64,000 nucleotides of DNA from contig DASWZV010000058.1 in NCBI GenBank assembly GCA_036407095.1, positions 124,001-188,000 on the forward strand, in the 5' to 3' direction. The DNA comes from Gp6-AA40 sp036407095 (lineage in GTDB: Bacteria > Acidobacteriota > Vicinamibacteria > Vicinamibacterales > UBA2999). Position numbers and translations under genes: made by a program. Below the pieces are notes generated by a model, which was not told the DNA's origin, did no database searches, and worked only from the letters and a program-made list of their open reading frames with translations. Numbering within the stretch: position 1 is the stretch's first letter; the number at the start of each line of letters is the position of its first letter. Below, one piece after another: positions 25,654 through 34,800 of this stretch.

Positions 25654-27261
25654 ATGCAACGGCTTCTTCAGGACCTGGTGATCGAGCAGGCCGGCAGGCG
25701 GCCTGAGTCGACGGCGGTCGTATGTGGTGCCTCGACGCTGAGCTACGGCGAGCTGGATGCGCTCTCGAACAGGCTGGCGAGACTGCTGCAGGACGGCGGA
25801 TGTCAGCCAGGCGATCGCGTCGCGCTGCTGATGCCCAAATGCCCAATGGCGATTGTCGCCATGCTGGGCATCTACAAAGCCTGCGGCATCTACGTACCGC
25901 TCGATCCGGGAAGTCCGGCGAGCCGACTGAAGAAGATTCTCGAGTCCTGTCAGAGCCGCTGGGTACTGACGGCCGAAACTGCGACGTGCGTACTCAGCGA
26001 GATCCTCGAGGACGCGGGCTGGCGGAAGCGCCTGTCAATTGGCTGGCTGGACGAGTCGCAGCCGGCGGAGACTCTGCACGTCGATTTCACGCCTGCCGCA
26101 CTTGCTGGCTACTCGGATGCGCCCGTGGACGGGCCGAACCGGCCGAGTGACCCCGCGCACATTCTGTTTACGTCGGGATCGACCGGCGTCCCGAAGGGAG
26201 TTGTGATCACACACTCCAACGTCATGCACCTGGTTCGTTGGGCAGCGACGCACTTTTCGATGAGCGCATCGGATCGAATGTCGGGGCACCCGCCCTTGTA
26301 CTTCGATATGTCCTTTCTCGATGTGTTCGGCGCCGCGGCGGTGGGAGCCGAGTTGCACCTGGTTCCACCCGAACTGAGCACGTTCCCGAACAAGCTGGCG
26401 GCGTTCATCCGCGATTCCGCGCTGACACAGTGGTTTTCGGTCCCGTCGGTCCTCAATTACATGGCGAAGTTCAACGTGGTCGGCGTGAACGACTTTCCGG
26501 CGCTGCGCCGGGTCATGTGGGCCGGCGATGTCCTGCCGGCGACCTCGCTGATCTATTGGATGAAGCGTTTGCCTCACGTCACCTTCACGAACCTGTACGG
26601 CCCGACTGAGACCACCATCGTGAGCAGCTACTACACCGTCCCTGGGTGTCCCGACGATGTGCAGGCCGTCATTCCGATCGGTTGCGCGTGCGAAGGAGAG
26701 GAGCTGCTCGTCCTCGACGAGTCGATGCACATGGTTCCGACAGGGGAGACAGGAGAGCTCTATATCGGCGGCGTCGGTGTCGTCCGCGGCTACTGGGGCG
26801 ACTCAGAGCGCACGGAGGCTGCGTTTGTCGAGCATCCCTACCGACCGGGAGAGCGTCTCTACAAGACAGGGGACCTTGCGAGAACCGGGAATGATGGCCT
26901 CGTGTACTTTCTGGGGCGGCGCGATTCTCAGGTCAAGAGTCGCGGTTACCGCATAGAGCTGGGCGAGATCGAGGGGGCGGTGAATGCACTCGGGGGCATC
27001 AGAGAGTGCGCGGTCGTCGCGGTTCCCGTCGGTGGCTTCGAAGGCGTGGCGATCTGTTGCGCCTACGCAGCCGCAGCCGGCTGCAACCCGACACGCGTAG
27101 AGCTCCGACGCGAGTTGGGCCGGCTGGTTCCCTCGTACATGCTGCCCCTCCATTGGCTCGCGCTCGCCTCGTTGCCGACCAACGCGAACGGGAAGATTGA
27201 TCGCCGGCGGCTGCTCGACGTCTTCGAATCGAGCGTGACAGCCGCGACCGGGACCGCGTAA
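25654..27261 (+). CDS. Stand-alone adenylation enzyme (NRPS A-domain type)
   Basis: 535 residues; ATG at 25654 with GGAG eight bases before it. ANL motifs in order: 'GELDALSNRLARLL', 'ILFTSGSTGVPKGVVITH' (A3), 'LYFDMSFLDVFG' (A4), 'NLYGPTETTI' (A5), 'GELYIGG', 'YKTGDLAR' (A7), 'FLGRRDSQVKSRGYRIELGEIE' (A8), and 'NANGKIDRR' (A10 lysine). By alignment to GrsA, the pocket residues read D-M-L-F-M-A-L-I-V, which I cannot match to a known substrate; the Asp at 235 favours an amino acid. No carrier domain is attached, so it probably loads the discrete carrier protein at 31510. A resemblance to exosortase-locus acyl-CoA ligases is possible. Confidence 0.87.
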   Translation: MQRLLQDLVIEQAGRRPESTAVVCGASTLSYGELDALSNRLARLLQDGGCQPGDRVALLMPKCPMAIVAMLGIYKACGIYVPLDPGSPASRLKKILESCQSRWVLTAETATCVLSEILEDAGWRKRLSIGWLDESQPAETLHVDFTPAALAGYSDAPVDGPNRPSDPAHILFTSGSTGVPKGVVITHSNVMHLVRWAATHFSMSASDRMSGHPPLYFDMSFLDVFGAAAVGAELHLVPPELSTFPNKLAAFIRDSALTQWFSVPSVLNYMAKFNVVGVNDFPALRRVMWAGDVLPATSLIYWMKRLPHVTFTNLYGPTETTIVSSYYTVPGCPDDVQAVIPIGCACEGEELLVLDESMHMVPTGETGELYIGGVGVVRGYWGDSERTEAAFVEHPYRPGERLYKTGDLARTGNDGLVYFLGRRDSQVKSRGYRIELGEIEGAVNALGGIRECAVVAVPVGGFEGVAICCAYAAAAGCNPTRVELRRELGRLVPSYMLPLHWLALASLPTNANGKIDRRRLLDVFESSVTAATGTA

Positions 27262-27335
27262 TTCTCCCGCGCCGGCGCGCTCTCTCTGCAAATCGAAGAC
27301 ATCATCTCCGACGCGACTGTGGAGCGTTGACCATC

Positions 27336-29876
27336 GTGAAAAGGACCAACGGAACGCGCGTGCTGATGCTGGTCGAGAACTGTTCGTACCCGCAGGACAG
27401 ACGCGTCAAAGCGGAAGCGACGGCGCTGGTGGACGCGGGCGCTCACGTCACGGTGATCGCACCCACGCTTCCCGGACAACTGCGTCACGAAATCGTGGCG
27501 GGTGTCGAGGTGTATCGCTACCCGGTCTTGCCTGGCGTCCCGGGCGCGCTCGGGTTTGCGTGGGAGTACGCGTACTCGCTGGCTGCGAGCTTCGTCCTCT
27601 CGCTGGCCGTGTTCTTCAGACATGGCTTCAACGTCGTGCATGCCCACAACCCTCCGGACCTGTTCGTCTTCATCGCCCTGTTCTACAAACTCTTCGGCGC
27701 CCGGTTCGTCTTCGATCATCACGATCTCTCGCCCGAGATGTACGACGTCAAGTTCGGTACAAAAGGGAGGGGCCCGACCTATCGCCTGTTGGTCTGGCTC
27801 GAAAAGCTCTCGTGCCGTGTGGCCGACCGCGTGATCGCGGCCAACGAGTCTCATATGGCGGTCGAGATCGAGCGTAGCCGTGTTCCGCGCGAACGGATCA
27901 CCGTCGTGCGCAACGGCCCCGATCTCGATCTTCAGCCGTGCGCGCCGGATCCCGGCCTCCGGCGCCGCGGCAGGATCATTCTCGGCTTCGTCGGCGGGAT
28001 GGGCGATCAGGATGGCGTCGAGTACCTCCTGAGGGCGCTGCGCCACCTGGCCTGCGACCTCCACCGGGAGGACTTCTTCTGTGTGCTCGTTGGCGACGGA
28101 AGCGCGTGGCCGCGGGCGCGGACGCTCGCAACGACGCTGGGCGTCGAGTCGTATGTCTGGTTCACTGGTCCGCTGGCTCCGCCTTCCTGGCTTCCGTATC
28201 TATCGGCGGCGGACATCTGCGTGGAACCGGCGCCGTCGAATGGCTACAACGACCGGTCCACGACGATCAAAATCATGGAGTACATGGCGCTGGCCAAGCC
28301 GATCGTGGCGTTCGATCTGCCTGAGCATCGCGTGTCAGCCGGCGACGCGGCCTGTTACGTTCGGCCGAGCGATGAACGAGCGTTCGCCGCTGCATTGGCG
28401 GAGCTGATGGACGATCCAGAACGCAGACGTAGGATGGGGGCGCTGGGTCGACAGCGGATCGAGTCGACGCTCGCGTGGCCCCATTCTGCCCGCAATCTGC
28501 TGCAGTGCTATCAGGAGCTGTTTCGTGATTCGCCAGCCACGGACGCGGCGAAGCGAGCGGCGCGCGCGCCGGCTGGTTCGCGACGTCAGCGATGGGCATG
28601 GTGGATCAGGGAACGGAGCGCCGGCTACGTCGCGAGGCGATCGATTGCGCTGGCCACGCGCTACGGTGTCACGTCTCCGAAGGCCGAACAGCGTGTACTC
28701 GACTGTGTCAAAGCGCTCGCCCGGCACGGCTGTCATCCCACCTTTCCAATTCCCGGGTGGATTCTGCGCCGCTACCGCGAGTTCAGCCAGACATTGCAGG
28801 CGATGGGCGCGGAACTCGCGATCCATGGCTACCAGCATGTCGACTTTCGAAGCCTGTCGCGAGCCGAGGCCAGCCAGCAATTTCTCAAAGCGGCGGCGGC
28901 GTTTCAGGAGTGCGGCATTCAAGCCGATGGGTACCGATGCCCGTACCTGAGCGGGACCGAAGAGCTCAAGGAGGTCATTCCCGATGGCCTCGTGGGTTAC
29001 AGCAGCAATCGCGCGATCTGGTGGGCAGACGCCGTGCCCGACGGCAGCGTCGGCACAGCGATCTTCGAGAATCTCCGCCGGTTCTATCGAGCCGAGTCTT
29101 CCGATACGGTGGTGTCCACGCCGCGGCTCGCGAACGGCATCGTGGAGATTCCCTGCTCGCTCCCTGACGACCTGCAATTGAGCGATGGATTGCAACTCGA
29201 CGCCGCGGGAATCGCAGACGTCTGGACCGATATGCTGCGCCACATCCATCGACGCGGCGAGTTGTTCGTCGTGCTGTTTCATCCTGAGTCGTACGAACAG
29301 TGCGGCCAGGCGCTCGAGGGCATCCTGAGTGCAGCCGAGCGAATGCGGCCCGGTGTGTGGATCGCTCAGCTGCGGGATGTGAGCCGGTGGTGGCAGGAGA
29401 AGGCCGGGTTTGGCGTAGCCGTGGGGCCGCTTCAGTCGGGCGGGCTGCGACTGCGCTTCAACTGTTCCGGGAGGGCCACCGTTCTTGTTCGTCACGTGCA
29501 TGCGGATGCCGGGAGCTCGGAGTGGTTCGACAGCTCGTATCGCGTGCTGAACGGACGGGTGCTCGATGTCACTGAAGGCGTTCGCCCGTTTGTGGGTCTG
29601 GCACAGGATGTTCCGTCTGGCATCGCCGCGTTTCTCGAAGAGCAGGGGTACATCCTCGACCGCGGCGACACCGCCCGGGAGTGCGGAATCTATCTCGATG
29701 CGGATGGCTCGAGTCGAAGAACGGAGGTGCAACTCGTCGATCACATCGAGTCCTCGCCAGCGCCCCTGGTCCGCTTCTCGCGCTGGCCGGCGAATGCCCG
29801 AAGCGCACTTTGCGTCACTGGTGATCTCGACGCCCTGAGCCTGACGGATTACCTGGCGCGAGTCTTCGCTCTCTGA
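27336..29876 (+). CDS. Fusion: GT4 glycosyltransferase plus NodB-like deacetylase-type domain
   Basis: 846 residues from GTG 27336 (TTG at 27327 is an alternative). Residues about 8-395 are a GT4 enzyme ('VLMLVENCSYPQDRRVKAEA', 'VVHAHNPPDLFVF', 'FDHHDLSPEMYD', 'YNDRSTTIKIMEYMALAKPIVAFD'). From about 440 onward comes a polysaccharide-deacetylase-like part with 'ELAIHGYQHVDF' (about residue 493-504, metal-binding His pair) and 'GYRCPY' (about 532). The usual Asp-Asp motif is absent before these, but 'ALCVTGDLDALSLTDY' appears at the very C-terminus (about 825-840), so the domain may be circularly permuted. It could add a sugar and de-N-acetylate it. Confidence 0.75.
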   Translation: MKRTNGTRVLMLVENCSYPQDRRVKAEATALVDAGAHVTVIAPTLPGQLRHEIVAGVEVYRYPVLPGVPGALGFAWEYAYSLAASFVLSLAVFFRHGFNVVHAHNPPDLFVFIALFYKLFGARFVFDHHDLSPEMYDVKFGTKGRGPTYRLLVWLEKLSCRVADRVIAANESHMAVEIERSRVPRERITVVRNGPDLDLQPCAPDPGLRRRGRIILGFVGGMGDQDGVEYLLRALRHLACDLHREDFFCVLVGDGSAWPRARTLATTLGVESYVWFTGPLAPPSWLPYLSAADICVEPAPSNGYNDRSTTIKIMEYMALAKPIVAFDLPEHRVSAGDAACYVRPSDERAFAAALAELMDDPERRRRMGALGRQRIESTLAWPHSARNLLQCYQELFRDSPATDAAKRAARAPAGSRRQRWAWWIRERSAGYVARRSIALATRYGVTSPKAEQRVLDCVKALARHGCHPTFPIPGWILRRYREFSQTLQAMGAELAIHGYQHVDFRSLSRAEASQQFLKAAAAFQECGIQADGYRCPYLSGTEELKEVIPDGLVGYSSNRAIWWADAVPDGSVGTAIFENLRRFYRAESSDTVVSTPRLANGIVEIPCSLPDDLQLSDGLQLDAAGIADVWTDMLRHIHRRGELFVVLFHPESYEQCGQALEGILSAAERMRPGVWIAQLRDVSRWWQEKAGFGVAVGPLQSGGLRLRFNCSGRATVLVRHVHADAGSSEWFDSSYRVLNGRVLDVTEGVRPFVGLAQDVPSGIAAFLEEQGYILDRGDTARECGIYLDADGSSRRTEVQLVDHIESSPAPLVRFSRWPANARSALCVTGDLDALSLTDYLARVFAL

Positions 29877-29952
29877 GTGCGACGGCAGGGCTCGCGGTCT
29901 GACCCACGCGACGCGGAACTCTTACCGAGGTTGATCGAGCAGGAGACCAACG

Positions 29953-30957
29953 ATGAAGTCCGATTCTCCGATTGAGGTGTTTTCCACGTGCCCGCCGTCA
30001 AGCCGGGTCCCCAAGGAGCAATACCTCGAGCGGCTGATCGACATCGCGCAGTGGAGCGAGTCGGCCGGTTGCACGGGCATCCTCGTCTTCTCGGATAACA
30101 GCCTCCTGGATCCCTGGGCGCTGTCGCACTTGATCATTCAGCACACGAGAACACTCCGTCCGCTCGTGGCCATTCAGCCCGTCTACATGCATCCGTACTG
30201 GGTGGCCAAGCAGATCACGACGCTCAGCTACCTCCACGGCCGTCGCCTCGACCTCAATATGGTCGCCGGCGGTTTCAAGAACGACCTGGAAGCGCTGAGC
30301 GATTCGACGCCGCACGACCAGCGCTATACGCGCCTGACGGAGTACACCACGGTCATCATGCGACTGCTCACGAATGGTGCGCCCGTCAGCTACGACGGGG
30401 AATTCCACCGCGTCTCGAAGCTGAAATTACAGCCACCGCTGCTGCCGGATCTCGTTCCCGACGTGTTCGTGTCCGGATCGTCCGAGGCGGGAATAGCTGC
30501 GGCGCGGACGCTGGGCGCGGTGGCGATCAAGTATCCCAAGCCGTCGGCGGAGGAAGCGCCTCAGGAGCCGTCGGATCTCAGGCTCGGCATTCGAGTGGGC
30601 ATCCTCGCGCGACCGACGGAGAGCGACGCCTGGGATGTCGCGCAGGCACGCTTCCACGACGATCGCAAAGGCCAGATCACCCGCCAGCTGGCCGAGAAGG
30701 TTTCCGACTCGGTATGGCACAAGCAGCTCGCCGGGATCGGGCCGGCAGTCGAGGGAAGCGTGTACTGGCTGACACCGTTTCAGAACTACCAGGCGATGTG
30801 CCCGTATCTCGTCGGCAGCTATGCACAGGTGGCCGACGAGCTCGCTCGCTATTTCGGCGCCGGGTATCGCTCGATCATTCTCGACACCCCTCCGGATCCG
30901 GAAGAGCTCACACACACGTTCGAGGTGCTCGACGCCGCTCTCCATCCAGTGCAGTGA
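29953..30957 (+). CDS. Luciferase-like FMN-dependent monooxygenase, free-standing
   Basis: 334 residues with an AGGAG site. The TIM-barrel bacterial-luciferase family (SsuD-like branch) is seen in 'IDIAQWSESAGCTGILVFSD', 'VYMHPYWVAKQITTLSYLHGRRLDLNMVAGG' and 'RYTRLTEYTTVIMRLL...YDGEFHRV'. Such enzymes use reduced flavin from a separate reductase; no reductase gene is visible here. It lies just before the acetyltransferase and carrier-protein genes, so oxidation of a carrier-bound or released intermediate is likely. It is not a close copy of the monooxygenase domain inside the NRPS. Confidence 0.85.
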   Translation: MKSDSPIEVFSTCPPSSRVPKEQYLERLIDIAQWSESAGCTGILVFSDNSLLDPWALSHLIIQHTRTLRPLVAIQPVYMHPYWVAKQITTLSYLHGRRLDLNMVAGGFKNDLEALSDSTPHDQRYTRLTEYTTVIMRLLTNGAPVSYDGEFHRVSKLKLQPPLLPDLVPDVFVSGSSEAGIAAARTLGAVAIKYPKPSAEEAPQEPSDLRLGIRVGILARPTESDAWDVAQARFHDDRKGQITRQLAEKVSDSVWHKQLAGIGPAVEGSVYWLTPFQNYQAMCPYLVGSYAQVADELARYFGAGYRSIILDTPPDPEELTHTFEVLDAALHPVQ

Positions 30958-31001
30958 TCCGTGACCGCTTTGTGATCGCTTGGACGAAAGAGACGTAATC
31001 C

Positions 31002-31535
31002 ATGGAGCTCCTAACGCTCGACGCGCCCGAACATTTCCAACTGGCTGCTCGCTGGCTTGCCCAGAAAGAGAACTACCAGTGGTTGGAGTTCAGTGATGGC
31101 CGGCAGCAAGTCAGCCCCGAATGGCTCAAGATCTCGATCCAGCGGAGGAGCCTGGTGGTCCGGCTCTTCACGACTGACGCCGATCGCACACCGATCGGGA
31201 TCGTGGCGCTCGGCAACATCAACCCGCACTTCAAGACCGCGAACATCTGGGTCGTGGTCGGAGACAAGTCCTACGTGGTCCGGGGCTACGCCACACGGGC
31301 CGCCTCGAGGATGCTGACGCTTGGTTTCAAGGAATTGGGACTCCAGGCGATTCACACGTGGATCGTGGAGCACAACCCATCGATCAAGATCACGAAACGG
31401 CTCAAGTTCCGCTTGATCGGCCGCCAACGGCAGTGCCACTGCATCGATGGACAGATGTACGACCGGCTGTGGTTCGATCTGCTGCACTCAGAGCATCAGG
31501 AGACTCTCGATGTCCCGCAACAACGATCTGCATGA
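31002..31535 (+). CDS. GNAT-family N-acyltransferase
   Basis: 177 residues. The core GNAT fold is seen in 'IGIVALGNINPHFKTANIWVVVGD', the acyl-CoA binding loop 'RGYATRAASRMLTLGFKELGLQAIHTWIVEHN', and 'SIKITKRLKFRLIG'. It overlaps the carrier-protein gene by 26 bases, so translation is probably coupled and the enzyme may act on a substrate held by that carrier. RimJ-like N-acetyltransferases of this size are frequent in glycan loci that also contain adenylation and carrier proteins. The exact acyl donor is unknown. Confidence 0.82.
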   Translation: MELLTLDAPEHFQLAARWLAQKENYQWLEFSDGRQQVSPEWLKISIQRRSLVVRLFTTDADRTPIGIVALGNINPHFKTANIWVVVGDKSYVVRGYATRAASRMLTLGFKELGLQAIHTWIVEHNPSIKITKRLKFRLIGRQRQCHCIDGQMYDRLWFDLLHSEHQETLDVPQQRSA

Positions 31536-31791
31536 ACGAATCGCGCGCCTGTTCGCCGAGGGCCTGAACGTGGAGATACCCTCGGCGGAATCCAATCTCT
31601 TCGACAACGGTGTGCTCGACTCGCTTGGGTTCGTCGAGCTGCTGGTTCTGTTGGAGCGGGAATTTGGCATCGCCACGTCGGTGGACGATATGGAAGTGGA
31701 GAACTTCAAATCGATCGCGCGGATTGCCGAGTTCGTCGCGTCGCGCGTCGCGGTCGACCGCCAGTCGACGATCGCGAACCCGACTGCCTGA
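31510..31791 (+). CDS. Discrete acyl/peptidyl carrier protein
   Basis: 93 residues from the ATG at 31510, inside the end of the GNAT gene. The helix II motif 'FDNGVLDSLGFVELLVLLEREF' holds the phosphopantetheine site Ser38 (DSL), and the chain has the normal four-helix carrier-protein length. It should be activated by the Sfp-type enzyme at 21400 and loaded by the free adenylation enzyme at 25654, then donate to the condensation domain of the NRPS that starts 47 bases downstream. That order of events is inferred from gene arrangement. Confidence 0.9.
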   Translation: MSRNNDLHERIARLFAEGLNVEIPSAESNLFDNGVLDSLGFVELLVLLEREFGIATSVDDMEVENFKSIARIAEFVASRVAVDRQSTIANPTA

Positions 31792-31837
31792 ACGCGTCCC
31801 GCCCGCGTCATACCACTCCTTCGAACGGTCAGCCGGC

Positions 31838-34800
31838 ATGGAGAATTCGCTTTCCACTGAGGATCAGTACGCGCTGTCGCCGATGCAGCAGGGCATGTTG
31901 TTCTACACCCTGTATGACCGACAGGCAGGGCTCTACGTCGACCACGCGATCTTCGATTTGGCTGGTCACGATCTGAACCTCGCGGCATTTCAGCGGGCCT
32001 GGGAGTCCGTCGTGGCCAGACATCCCAGCCTGAGAACGAGCTTTCACTGGGAGGGTCTCGAGGCGCCGGTCCAGCGCGTCCGCACGAGCGTCGATCTGCC
32101 CTTCCATGTCGAAGACTGGCGGCACATCCCCTTGCCACAGCAGGAGGAACGGCTCGACGCGTACGTGAGATCGGATCGGAGCCGCGGTTTTGTGCTGACC
32201 GACGCCCCACTGACACGGTTGGCCCTCTTCCGCATTGGCGAAGACCACACCCAATGCGTGTGGACGATCCACCATCTTCTGGCGGATGGACGTTCGGCCA
32301 TCGTGATCCTGCAGGAGGTCTTCGCGCTCTACGATGCCTTCTCGAACGGAACCGACCTCCACCTGCCGCCATCACGCCCCTATCGCGAATACATCGACTG
32401 GCTCGAGAAACAGGACCACCGGGCCGCGGAGACGTTCTGGCGGCGGGCGCTGAACGGGTTTACGGCGCCGACGCCGCTCGTGGTCGATCGGCCGATCGAG
32501 CCGCTTCGAGGATCGCCACGCGATGGCCAGCCGATGCAAGACGACATCGGCTTCCAGGAAGCGTGCCTGCGAGGTGGCACCACCGCCACGCTCGCGGCCC
32601 TGGCCGCGCGTCATCTCCTGAGCCTGAACACGTTTGTTGAAGGCGCGTGGGCGTTGCTGCTCAATCGCTATAGCGGCGAAGACGATGTCGTTTTTGGCGA
32701 GGTCCGGGCGGGCCGTCGCTCCACGTTTGACGGTGCCGACGCGATCGTCGGCGTATTCATGAATACCGTTCCCGTCCGGATACGAGTGCCCGCCGACGCC
32801 CGTCTGCTCCAGTGGTTGAAAGGCCTGCGGCTTCAACAGGTGCCGGTGTTGAAGTACGAGCATGCGCCGCTCGTCGATGTGCAACGCTGGAGTGAGGTGC
32901 CTCCGGGCACGCCTCTGTTCGACAGCGTCCTCGACTTCACCGACTTCTCGCTCAATGCCACGCTTCGCGGACTCGGCAGCCAATGGCAGAAGAGCACGTT
33001 CCATGTGCGCGAGAAGACCAACTATGCGCTCATGGTCTATGCGGTGGCCGACCCCGAGCTTCGTCTGAAGATCGGGTACGACCGCCGCCGATTCGACGGC
33101 GAGACCGTCCGGCGAATGCTGGATCACCTCGCGACGCTGTTGGAAGGAATGGCTGCGAACCCCGACGGGCGCGTGGTCGACTTGCCATTGCTGACACGGA
33201 GCGAGCAGCACCAGATCCTCGTCGCATGGAACGAGACGGCGTCCGACTACCCGCGTCAGTCGTGCATTCACCAACTCATCGAAGCGCAAGTGGCACGCAC
33301 ACCGGACGCGCCGGCGGTGTGCATCGGGGGCCAAGAACTCACGTATCGCGAACTCAACGCGCGCGCCAACCAGTTGGCGCGTCATCTCGCAACGATCGAT
33401 GTGCGTCCGGGTACCAGGATCGGGCTCTGCGTGGAGCGGTCGCTGGAGATGATGGTCGCTCTGCTCGGTGTGCTGAAAGCAGGTGCGGCATACGTGCCCT
33501 TGGATCCGTCGTACCCGAACGAGCGTCTCGCCTTCATCCTCGATGACGCCGGTGTTGACGTGCTGATTACGGAGGAGCGTCTCGCCAAGAAGTTCGGGCC
33601 ATTCAGCCGCACGACGATCTATCTCGATACCGACGTGCAGACGATGTCGCGAGAGCGCCGGGAGAACCTCGACGCGATGGTGTCCTCCGAGGATCTGGCG
33701 TACGTGATGTACACGTCGGGTTCGACGGGCAAACCGAAAGGAGTCAGAGTACGCCATCGGAACGTCGTGAACTTCTTTGCCGGGATGGACGAGAGGCTCG
33801 GCGCCGATCATCCCGGCGTCTGGCTGGCCGTGACCAGCATCTCGTTCGACATTTCCGTTCTGGAGCTGTTCTGGACGTTGTCACGCGGGTTCAAGGTCGT
33901 CCTGCAGCGCGGCGACGACATGAAGGCTCCCACACTGGCGTCGCACATCACCGCAGCGACGAACGCTCGCAGAAAGCCGGCGGAGTTCAGCTTGTTCTAC
34001 TTCGCCTGCAGCGACACGAACAGCTCGAACGATGGGAGCGACAAGTACCGGCTGCTCCTCGAGGGCGCGAAGTTTGCCGATGCCCACGGCTTTTCCGCAG
34101 TGTGGACGCCGGAGCGGCACTTTCACCCGTTTGGCGGCTTGTATCCCAATCCGTCGGTGACCAGCGCGGCTCTTGCCGCGATCACAACGCGTGTTCACGT
34201 CCGGGGCGGGAGCGTCGTGTTACCTCTGCAACATCCCATCCGCGTCGCCGAAGAGTGGTCCGTCGTCGACAACCTGTCAGGAGGGAGAGCGGGCGTGTCG
34301 TTTGCGTCGGGGTGGCATGTCAACGACTTCGTGTTCGCACCAGCGAACTTTGCCGATCGCAAACAGATCATGCGTCGCGACGTCGAACAGGTGCGTCGAT
34401 TGTGGCGCGGTGAGTCGGTGACGGCTGTTAATGGGACGGGACGCGACGTCGACGTGCGGATCTATCCACGACCTGTCCAACCCGAGCTTCCCGTCTGGAT
34501 CACTGCGGCCGGCGACCCGGAGACATTTCGGGTGGCCGGTGAGATCGGTGCGAACCTGCTGACGCACCTGTTGGGCTCGACCGTGGAGGGACTGGCGGAC
34601 CAGATCGCGATCTATCGCAAGGCGTGGCGCGATCATGGGCACGGCCGCGAGGGACGCGAAGGTACGGTGACGCTGATGCTGCACACCTTCGTCGGCGCTG
34701 ACCTCGCGCAGGTGCGCGAGACCGTCCGCCAGCCGTTGCTGAACTATTTGCGGACGGCGTCGGATCTCGCACGCAAACTGGCTTCGAGTGTCGAACAGGA

